5,004 bases of DNA from Phycisphaerales bacterium (GTDB lineage: Bacteria > Planctomycetota > Phycisphaerae > Phycisphaerales > UBA1924). The stretch covers positions 1 through 5,004 of the forward strand of contig JAIEQQ010000524.1 of the NCBI GenBank assembly GCA_019747615.1, written 5' to 3'. How positions within the stretch are numbered: position 1 is the first letter of the stretch; every line of letters starts with the position of its first letter. This document shows, piece by piece, positions 1 to 4,765 of the stretch. A program made the translations under genes and the position numbers. The notes under the pieces were generated by a model, which did no database searches, was not told where the DNA came from, and saw nothing but the letters and a program-made list of their open reading frames with translations.

Positions 1-61
1 TCCTCTCATGCCCCCATCTTCGCACGCCGTACCCGTCCGGTTGCGCCTGACAAGGGGTTTT

Positions 62-844
62 TCAACGGCCTGCTAGTACGACACTCTGAGCTGTCGCCGC
101 TCGCAGTTCTTCAGGTCGAGTTAGCGCCGCAATGCAGACCGATACCATATCATCCTTTGCATCAATAGATCCATCATAAGTTAGAATCCCGTTGCGCCAC
201 AACTCCTCGGAACTCATCTCTAGAAAAACGTTGTCTTCCGGATCCTGAGCGTACTCGAAACCCGGACGATTCAACTTCGACCAGTTCGACAAATCCGATC
301 TAGTAACTCTACCGAACACTATCTTCTTGACCATCATATCATGAAAATTGTCAGCAAACTGCGTATCCGATTGCGGGATGCCCGCCCAAGATCGCGAAAT
401 CACAATATACCTTTCGCACACCATGCCAGCAATCGGATGTCCAGCAGAGTCAGTCATCGAATCGACAACTTTAATTCCGGCCGAATTGCAAATTATCAAG
501 TTGGTCGAGTACCGATCCAAGAGCGGGCCCATGCGCAGCTTGACCTGCTCAAGCGCAACCGCCGTCGTAGGGGAAAACTTTACATTGTCGGCGCTGAGCC
601 GTTCTAGAATTCCTCTGTCAGAGTCATCAATAGTGCTGACGAGAATGCTTGCGAGTCGAATGCCGTGCGCGTGCCGCTCATTGAACGCAAGACTGCTGCG
701 ACCCGGCGATTTCATGATTGGCGAAGCCGCGAATCGAACGGTGGTCCAATTTATATGCCGAGACGCCCAGATTGAAAACCCCGTGCAGAAAATAAGGAAC
801 ACTATGATTACAACAAGAGCAATTTTGAGGAGCATGCTAGTCAT
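62..844 (-). CDS. Hypothetical single-pass membrane protein
   Basis: I do not recognise the family. From the ATG at 844 the product is 260 residues. It has a very short N-terminus (MTSMLLK), one strongly hydrophobic helix at about residues 5-28, then a mixed polar domain of about 230 residues. This fits an N-terminally anchored protein whose bulk is probably outside the cytoplasm. The soluble part has cysteines near residues 109, 133 and 237 and no catalytic motif that I can name. The start is uncertain: GTG at 880 would add 12 residues and overlap the preceding frame by 25 bases, and ATG at 835 would remove three. I prefer 844 because it lies 11 bases after the stop of the upstream cysteine frame, although its Shine-Dalgarno sequence is poor. 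It is the last gene of the minus-strand group and is lower in GC than the genes after 1988. An overlapping plus-strand frame at 348-980 is less protein-like. I am fairly sure it is coding; function is unknown. Confidence 0.72.
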   Translation of the reverse strand: MTSMLLKIALVVIIVFLIFCTGFSIWASRHINWTTVRFAASPIMKSPGRSSLAFNERHAHGIRLASILVSTIDDSDRGILERLSADNVKFSPTTAVALEQVKLRMGPLLDRYSTNLIICNSAGIKVVDSMTDSAGHPIAGMVCERYIVISRSWAGIPQSDTQFADNFHDMMVKKIVFGRVTRSDLSNWSKLNRPGFEYAQDPEDNVFLEMSSEELWRNGILTYDGSIDAKDDMVSVCIAALTRPEELRAATAQSVVLAGR

Positions 845-855
845 CTCGTTCAAGT

Positions 856-1038
856 CTATTTCGACGTGGGATTGCTGCACGGCAAGCAGATCTTTGTGCC
901 GACAGGCAGGACGCCTTCTTTATTGTACATTGATTTGCAGTACTTCAAAAAAGCATCGCGACTCTCAATTCTTTTTCTAACGTTCGGCTTATCCGCCCAT
1001 CGCTTGAATCGAGTTTCACAACTCTCGCTTTCCTTCAC
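856..1038 (-). CDS. Small cysteine-containing hypothetical protein, possibly the 3' part of a broken gene
   Basis: Read from a GTG at 1036-1038 this gives 60 residues, basic and charged, with cysteines at 7, 34, 52 and 55, the last two as a CLPC pair near the C-terminus. A GGGAG sequence lies 9 bases upstream of the GTG, so this start is workable. However, the same frame stays open upstream to 1167 and looks like protein there too, with C-x7-C-x5-C spacing (CTLTPQYLC then EQSGLC), but it has no ATG, GTG or TTG in that stretch. Further up it meets TAG at 1168-1170, and beyond that an ATG at 1201-1203 that overlaps the stop of the lipoprotein gene (ATGA). The true gene may therefore be longer and interrupted by a point stop or an indel, or the short GTG-started version may be complete. 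No signal peptide is visible in the short version. It sits between the lipoprotein and membrane-protein genes on the same strand, ending 11 bases before the latter's preferred start. Confidence 0.4.
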   Translation of the reverse strand: MKESESCETRFKRWADKPNVRKRIESRDAFLKYCKSMYNKEGVLPVGTKICLPCSNPTSK

Positions 1039-1199
1039 TGTACGCTGCTCCCACCCTTTCCTGCATGGGCCACTAGGCTTAACAGGAGCCTCTGCCGAAG
1101 AACAGAGCCCTGACTGCTCGCAAAGGTACTGAGGCGTGAGGGTGCATGGTATTGGATCTCCGCCGTGCTACCGATCCCGCCGCGGGACAGTCGCTTCCT

Positions 1200-1688
1200 T
1201 CATGGTCCGTAGTGTCCAGGCCGCACCCGGCGGCCTGCGTTCGAATCGTTGAACGTCGCGACATACCCGACTAGAAAATTCTCTGAATCGGTCGGAAACG
1301 CAATAAAGCAAGAAATATCATCTGGATAGTTTGCTGCGTCATCAATTCGAAGTGCGGACCCAGAAGCAAATCGCGCTGTGATGATATCGAGACGTGAGAG
1401 AACCAGTTCGGAACTTGCACAATCCGCCAGCCCGTCGGCGGAGAAGTTCACAATCATTGTATTGTCAACTATCTCGGTGCTGCCGGATACCGACGGCGCG
1501 ACCGCCTCGCGAATCTTCCATCTGCCGGCAAATCCATCCGGAAACACGAAGACAATTTGTCGCACAGCACTTCCTTGCGACTGAGTTTTATCTTTGCTGT
1601 CGCAACCGCTCACGAAAACAATCAGCGATCCCTTCATCAAGAGCATGCAGATCAACAGCAATTGAACCCGTGGCCATCGCGCGAGCAT
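1200..1688 (-). CDS. Putative lipoprotein of unknown function
   Basis: The product is 162 residues. The N-terminus is a typical bacterial lipoprotein signal: basic residues in MLARWPR, a hydrophobic stretch at about 9-26, and a lipobox VSGC with the lipidated cysteine at residue 29. Aspartate follows at position 30, which in Gram-negative enterics favours retention in the inner membrane; whether that rule holds here is unknown. The mature part begins with a polar linker and then a predicted beta-rich segment starting FVFPDGFAGRW (residues 47-57), which recalls small secreted or lipoprotein families with a conserved F-P-x-G-F-x-G motif. I cannot name the family with confidence. Cysteines at about 90 and 117 could pair after export. 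The ATG at 1686-1688 is well supported by a GAAGGA Shine-Dalgarno 9 bases upstream. The stop overlaps an ATG (ATGA, 1200-1203) opening the next frame. It appears to be the first gene of the minus-strand group, and its last 15 residues are more GC-driven than the rest. Confidence 0.78.
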   Translation of the reverse strand: MLARWPRVQLLLICMLLMKGSLIVFVSGCDSKDKTQSQGSAVRQIVFVFPDGFAGRWKIREAVAPSVSGSTEIVDNTMIVNFSADGLADCASSELVLSRLDIITARFASGSALRIDDAANYPDDISCFIAFPTDSENFLVGYVATFNDSNAGRRVRPGHYGP

Positions 1689-1697
1689 TGTGTGAAG

Positions 1698-1703
1698 TCC
1701 TTC
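1698..1703 (-). promoter_or_regulatory. Ribosome binding site of the lipoprotein gene
   Basis: GAAGGA on the minus strand, 9 bases before the ATG at 1688. It is the best Shine-Dalgarno match in the low-GC half of the window and fixes the lipoprotein start. Confidence 0.6.
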
Positions 1704-1719
1704 GTAATGAACCGTTAGT

Positions 1720-1725
1720 AGTATA
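1720..1725 (-). promoter_or_regulatory. Possible -10 box of the minus-strand operon
   Basis: TATACT on the minus strand lies 31 bases before the lipoprotein ATG and would give a leader of roughly 25 bases ahead of the start codon. No good -35 hexamer is present 16-18 bases further upstream (the bases there read about GGATTC), so this is suggestive only. It marks where the sequence changes from GC-rich spacer to lower-GC coding DNA. Confidence 0.25.
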
Positions 1726-1878
1726 GCGTCTCGTCGCGGTCGGAATCCGCCGCGGCGTTGCGGGCGTTGCTGCTGTTGCGAGCGTCCTTCTCGCCGCGGA
1801 GGGGGCGGGCCGTGGAGATGCTCGCGGGCACAGGAATCGCCGGGGTCTTCGGGCCCCCTCTGGCTCGCGGACTCGCCA

Positions 1879-1903
1879 TCTCCCCCGCGGGGCGCGGGGG
1901 AGA
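1879..1903. repeat. GC-rich palindromic hairpin, likely an interspersed intergenic repeat
   Basis: Two perfect 11-base arms (1879-1889 TCTCCCCCGCG and 1893-1903 CGCGGGGGAGA) flank a GGG loop. It lies about 85 bases beyond the dehydrogenase stop. It has no T-run after it on either strand, so it is not a standard intrinsic terminator, though it could stall polymerase or protect a 3' end. The CTCCCCC/GGGGGAG style resembles small palindromic elements dispersed between genes in many GC-rich bacterial genomes; that it is multi-copy here is an inference. Confidence 0.6.
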
Positions 1904-1952
1904 GTGGGGCGCGGCGCTCGCTCGCATTCGGCGTTCAACAGCGCGGGCTCAT

Positions 1953-1987
1953 CGCTGACGGCTGACCGCTGGCGGCTGACGGCTCCC
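1953..1987. repeat. Degenerate 7-base tandem repeat, unit about SGCTGAC
   Basis: Five consecutive heptamers read CGCTGAC, GGCTGAC, CGCTGGC, GGCTGAC, GGCTCCC. The first four also form two 14-base copies differing at a single base. The array abuts the dehydrogenase stop codon (1988-1990). I have the impression that GCTGAC/GTCAGC-type arrays are common in planctomycete spacers, but this is from memory. Confidence 0.6.
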
Positions 1988-3055
1988 TCATCGCCAATCC
2001 AGCACGATCTTGCCCATCTGCTCGCCGGAGGCCAGGCGGGCGTACGCGGCGGGCGCTTCGGAGGCTGGGAAGACCTTGTCGATGGTGGGGCGGAGCGTGC
2101 CGCGGTTGAAGAGGGTGGCGAGGCTGGCGAAGTCGTCGTTTGAGCCCATGGTGGAGCCGACGATGCGGAGCTGGTTCCAGAAGATGCGGGCCAGGTCGGT
2201 GGTGGCGTCGGGGCCGCTGGTGCAGCCGGGGGTGGCGTAGGTGCCGCCGCGGGCGAGGGACTTGATGCACATGAGGTGGGTGGCTTTGCCGGAGGAATCG
2301 ATGGCGATGTCGACGCCGCGGTTGCCGGTGAGCTGGCGGACGGCGCGGGACCAGTCGCCGGCTTTGGGGTCTGGGTTGGTGGCGGAGGTGTCAAGGACTC
2401 CGGCATCGGCGCCGAGGGACTTCGCGGCGTCGAGCTTGCGTTGGTGGCGGCTGGTGACGATCGTGCGCGCGCCCAGGTGCTTGCAGATTTGCAGCGCGGC
2501 CCCGGCGACGCCGCCGCCGATGCCGGTGATGAGCACCCATTGGCCGGGCTTGACGTTGGCCTTGGTCACGAGCATGGAGTACGCCGTGAGGAACGTGAGG
2601 CCGAACGCCGCGGCGAGGGCGGGGTCGGCGTCATCGGCGAGGGCTTGGACATTGGTGACGGGTGCGAGGAACGCACTGGCGTTGGTGCCTTGGGTGTGCT
2701 CGCCGATCATCGAGATGTCTGGCAGGTCGGGCTCGGGCGGGTCGAGGGGTTTGGGTGATGGCGGGACCAGCACGGCGGCGTTGAGGATGACCCTTTTGTT
2801 GAGCCACGACGGATCAACGCCCGGGCCGACGGCGGTGACGACGCCGCAGGCGTCTGAGCCGGAGATGCGCGGGTAGGTGAGTTTCAAGCCGGGCACGCCC
2901 TTGGCGACCCAGAGGTCCAGGTGGTTGAGCGAGGAGCAGAGGGTCTTGATGAGCACCTGGCCTGGGCCGGGCGCGCCGGGTTCGGGCCAATCGGTGGCGA
3001 AGCGGATGTTCGCGGGGATGTCGGCGGACTGGGCGGTGATGACGGCGGCGTTCAT
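1988..3055 (-). CDS. Medium-chain dehydrogenase/reductase, zinc-free quinone oxidoreductase type
   Basis: The product is 355 residues, full length for the MDR superfamily. It has an N-terminal GroES-like substrate domain (about 1-130) and a Rossmann cofactor domain (about 135-300). The nucleotide-binding turn is TGIGGGVAGAA at 177-187, and basic residues in SRHQRKL after the second strand (202-208) suggest NADPH rather than NADH. The first position of the catalytic zinc site is a cysteine (C40), but the usual G-H-E is G-S-D (66-68), and no cysteine or aspartate is seen at the third ligand position near A148-G152. The structural zinc loop with four cysteines is replaced by a proline-rich insert (about 97-113). 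Zinc is therefore probably absent, and a quinone or enone reductase activity is likelier than alcohol oxidation. Databases may nevertheless label it zinc-binding dehydrogenase. The ATG at 3053-3055 has no Shine-Dalgarno, but the N-terminus MNAAVITAQ is right for the family. It is divergent from the AIM24-like gene. The substrate cannot be told from sequence. Confidence 0.9.
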   Translation of the reverse strand: MNAAVITAQSADIPANIRFATDWPEPGAPGPGQVLIKTLCSSLNHLDLWVAKGVPGLKLTYPRISGSDACGVVTAVGPGVDPSWLNKRVILNAAVLVPPSPKPLDPPEPDLPDISMIGEHTQGTNASAFLAPVTNVQALADDADPALAAAFGLTFLTAYSMLVTKANVKPGQWVLITGIGGGVAGAALQICKHLGARTIVTSRHQRKLDAAKSLGADAGVLDTSATNPDPKAGDWSRAVRQLTGNRGVDIAIDSSGKATHLMCIKSLARGGTYATPGCTSGPDATTDLARIFWNQLRIVGSTMGSNDDFASLATLFNRGTLRPTIDKVFPASEAPAAYARLASGEQMGKIVLDWR

Positions 3056-3197
3056 AGGTGATCAGGGTAGAGCGGAGGAAGCCCCGGATGCAGCCCCCGT
3101 CAATCGGCGGGACTTGGCTTGCCGCGTGATTCGGTCAACGGGGCCACAACGTCAACCGGACGCAGAGCGCGGGTATCCTTGGGACAAGGAACAACCC
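3056..3197. promoter_or_regulatory. Divergent upstream region shared by the dehydrogenase and AIM24-like genes
   Basis: Both genes read away from this 142-base gap, so it should hold promoters for each. Plausible but weak elements are TATCCT at 3174-3179 (plus) as a -10 and two GTCAAC copies starting at 3134 and 3151, 17 bases apart. These read GTTGAC on the minus strand and could be -35 elements or a repeated operator half-site. No clear matching -10 was found for them. Confidence 0.35.
3186..3190 (+). promoter_or_regulatory. Ribosome binding site of the AIM24-like gene
   Basis: AAGGA with a 7-base spacer to the ATG at 3198. It decides the start against the longer in-frame opening upstream, which would run antisense through the dehydrogenase gene. 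Confidence 0.7.
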
Positions 3198-3890
3198 ATG
3201 AGCGCAACATCACTCTCGCAGTTTGTCGCGGACCACGCCGAGGACTCGGCCAACTCGGGGCTGTTTGAGCTGGAGTCCGATCGCGTGCTGGAGTGCAACC
3301 TCAACGGCATGATCTGGATGAAAGTCGGCGCGATGATCGCGTATACCGGCCAGATCAAGTTCACGCGCGAGGGGATGCTGGAGCAGGGGCTGGGCAACTT
3401 CTTCAAGAAGGCGCTGACCGGCGAGGGGGCGTCGCTCAGCAAGGCCGAGGGGCGCGGCAAGCTGTACCTGGCCGATGGCGGGAAGGTCATCAACGTCCTG
3501 AAGCTCAACGGCGAGACGATCTTCGTCAACGGCAATGACCTGCTGGCGCTGGAGCCGACGCTCAGCAAGGACATCACGATGATGCGGAAGATCGCGGCCA
3601 TCACCAGCGGCGGGTTGTTTAACGTCAAGGTGGGCGGGCATGGGCAGGTGGCGTTTGGCACGCAGGGGCCGCCGCTGGTGCTGCGGGTGACGCCGGGGAG
3701 CCCGGTGTTCACTGATCCGCAGGCGACGGTGGCGTGGTCGGGGACGCTGTCGCCGGAGTTCAAGACGGATGTGAGCCTGCGGTCGTTTCTGGGCCGCGGC
3801 TCGGGCGAGAGCTATCAGATGATGTTCCAGGGCGATGGGTTTGTGGTCGTGCAGCCGTCGGAGGAAGACGTCGCCCAGAGCCAAGACTGA
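3198..3890 (+). CDS. AIM24 / TIGR00266 family protein
   Basis: The product is 230 residues, the usual size for bacterial members of the AIM24 (formerly DUF124) family. Family-like features run in order: an opening strand GMIWMKVGAMIAY (37-49), the flexible LGNFFKKALTGEG segment (65-77), GKLYLADGG (87-95), VNGNDLLAL (110-118), a glycine-rich turn at about 138, and a final strand GFVVVQPS (204-211). The fold is a beta-rich, tubby-like barrel of repeated strands, with no signal peptide, membrane helix or catalytic motif. The yeast namesake is a mitochondrial inner-membrane protein linked to MICOS organisation; the role of the bacterial proteins is not established, so no reaction can be assigned. 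An AAGGA ribosome binding site supports the ATG at 3198. The gene stands alone: divergent from the dehydrogenase and 161 bases before the methyltransferase. The acidic, glutamine-rich tail after residue 211 looks disordered. Confidence 0.9.
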   Translation: MSATSLSQFVADHAEDSANSGLFELESDRVLECNLNGMIWMKVGAMIAYTGQIKFTREGMLEQGLGNFFKKALTGEGASLSKAEGRGKLYLADGGKVINVLKLNGETIFVNGNDLLALEPTLSKDITMMRKIAAITSGGLFNVKVGGHGQVAFGTQGPPLVLRVTPGSPVFTDPQATVAWSGTLSPEFKTDVSLRSFLGRGSGESYQMMFQGDGFVVVQPSEEDVAQSQD

Positions 3891-4051
3891 GCGATGACTG
3901 GGTGGCTGCCGAATCGGGCGCTGTCGTTGCCCGCAAGAACTGGGATTCACACCGGGCGCTTTGGTGCCGGGGCTGATGGCGGCGCGGACTACTGTTTTGA
4001 CAGTCCGCAGGGCGATGTGTTGAGCTCGCGGGCTGCTTCGGACGCCGATGT
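3891..4051. other. Spacer between the AIM24-like gene and the methyltransferase
   Basis: No gene is supported here. It contains an imperfect palindrome (3984-4008) and must include the promoter of the methyltransferase operon unless transcription reads through from the AIM24-like gene. I see no convincing -35/-10 pair. Confidence 0.45.
3984..4008. repeat. Palindrome with 7-bp arms, possible terminator or operator
   Basis: The arms GCGGACT (3984-3990) and AGTCCGC (4002-4008) are exact complements around an 11-base loop containing TTTT. A second pairing, ACTG (3991-3994) with CAGT (4001-4004), competes with the outer stem. No T-run follows, so an intrinsic terminator is doubtful. It lies 94 bases after the AIM24-like stop and 44 bases before the methyltransferase start. 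Confidence 0.45.
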
Positions 4052-4765
4052 ATGCTGGCGCGACGGCTTCAACCCGAGTTGATGGATGACCCGCGGCTGG
4101 ATGCTTCGGAGCATCGGCGTGCGCTGCGCGGGCTTGCCCGCATTAATCGCATCTCCGGTGCGGGCAGGAGCATCTGGAGACCGATCTCGACGATGCTGCA
4201 GCGGCGCGCGGGCGATTCCGCTTCGTTCAGCCTTTTGGATATCGCCAGCGGCTCGGGCGATGTGCTGCTGGATGTCGCGCGTCGGGCGACGCGCGCGGGG
4301 TTCCGCTGCGAGGCGACGGCGTGTGACATCAGCGCCGAGGCGCTCGGGGCGGTTCGCGATCGGTTCAACGCGGGCGGGATGGCGAGCGAGACGCTCTGCC
4401 GCGATGTGGTCGCGCGTGGACTGCCGATGGCGGATCGGAGCATCGATGTGGTGACGTGCTCGCTGTTCCTGCACCACTTGGACGCAGACGCGGCGACGGC
4501 GGTGCTGCGAGAGATGGCGCGAGTCGCTCGCATCGGCGTGGTTGTGAGCGATCTGCGTCGATGCCGTCGCGGGCTGATCGCGGCGGCGGTCGCGGGGCGC
4601 GTGCTCACACGCTCGCCTGTGGTGCGCGTGGACGCGGTGCGATCGGTGTACAACGCGTACTCGCTGGCGGAACTGCGTGAGATGGCCGCGCGGGCTGGGA
4701 TGTCCGGCGCGACGGTGACGCGGGCGTGGCCGTTTCGTGCGCTGGTGCGATGGGAGCGTGCATGA
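4052..4765 (+). CDS. Class I SAM-dependent methyltransferase
   Basis: The product is 237 residues with a Rossmann methyltransferase core. SAM motif I is LLDIASGSGD (61-70), followed by the acidic end of strand two in ACDIS (90-94, D92), a RDV segment (117-119) that should contact the adenine, and motif IV/V region VVTCSLFLHHL (133-143). The arrangement and the HHL element resemble UbiE/Coq5-like and small-molecule methyltransferases. The N-terminal segment LQPELMDDP then ALRGLARINRISG (about 6-36) is a recognisable lead-in of methyltransferases found in bacterial tailoring operons, which is why I take ATG 4052 rather than ATG 4082 (residue 11), although neither has a good Shine-Dalgarno. Its stop overlaps the next start by four bases (ATGA), implying translational coupling with the flavoprotein. 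Likely substrates are a polyketide-derived phenol, quinone or lipid, but this is inferred from context only. Position 237 ends the protein without any extra domain. Confidence 0.88.
   Translation: MLARRLQPELMDDPRLDASEHRRALRGLARINRISGAGRSIWRPISTMLQRRAGDSASFSLLDIASGSGDVLLDVARRATRAGFRCEATACDISAEALGAVRDRFNAGGMASETLCRDVVARGLPMADRSIDVVTCSLFLHHLDADAATAVLREMARVARIGVVVSDLRRCRRGLIAAAVAGRVLTRSPVVRVDAVRSVYNAYSLAELREMAARAGMSGATVTRAWPFRALVRWERA
4752..4756 (+). promoter_or_regulatory. Ribosome binding site of the flavoprotein gene
   Basis: GGGAG inside the end of the methyltransferase gene, 5 bases before the ATG at 4762. Together with the ATGA overlap it supports coupled translation. Confidence 0.55.

Larger units (their letters stand above)
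1689..1987. other. GC-rich spacer without a convincing gene
   Basis: This stretch separates the lipoprotein gene from the 3' end of the dehydrogenase gene, both on the minus strand. It contains the probable lipoprotein promoter and ribosome binding site, a strong hairpin (1879-1903) and a heptamer repeat run (1953-1987). A minus-strand frame at 1715-1879 could encode 54 residues ending DRDETLYY, but its ATG sits inside the hairpin arm, the composition is low-complexity (Ala, Arg, Pro, Asn) and nothing about it is recognisable. I treat it as chance or as a decayed gene end. No uridine-rich terminator tail follows the hairpin on either strand. Confidence 0.55.

Noticed and set aside
7..9. ATG on the minus strand at the window edge, possible start of another gene downstream of the membrane protein
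   Set aside because: Only three codons are visible and the upstream GGGGG is a weak ribosome binding site, so nothing can be supported.
348..980. Plus-strand open frame of 210 codons
   Set aside because: It is antisense to the membrane protein and small cysteine frame, lacks recognisable domains, and the minus-strand reading gives a clean membrane helix and better protein-like composition.
1175..1187. Short hairpin TCCCG-ccg-CGGGA near the TAG that interrupts the cysteine frame
   Set aside because: A 5-bp stem is expected by chance in GC-rich DNA; not enough to argue for a recoding signal.
1079..1264. Minus-strand 61-codon frame
   Set aside because: It overlaps the lipoprotein end and the cysteine frame in a third frame, has no recognisable content, and looks like a shadow, although its internal ATG at 1145-1147 is noted in the findings.
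1953..1987. CRISPR-like array
   Set aside because: The repeats are 7 bases and directly adjacent with no spacers; there are no cas genes.
1588..2406. Minus-strand open frame of 272 codons
   Set aside because: It is an extreme Pro/Ala/Ser/Thr shadow of the dehydrogenase gene that runs through the repeat-bearing spacer into the lipoprotein gene in another frame.
2241..2876. Long plus-strand open frames across the dehydrogenase gene (also 2276-2758)
   Set aside because: Antisense shadows of a full-length, well-recognised MDR gene, caused by high GC and few stop codons.
2877..3197. N-terminal extension of the AIM24-like frame
   Set aside because: The extension is antisense to the dehydrogenase start and does not resemble the family; AAGGA 7 bases before ATG 3198 marks the real start.
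3152..3950. Minus-strand open frames opposite the AIM24-like gene
   Set aside because: Antisense shadows with skewed Arg/His/Pro or Ser composition; the plus strand encodes a clear family member.
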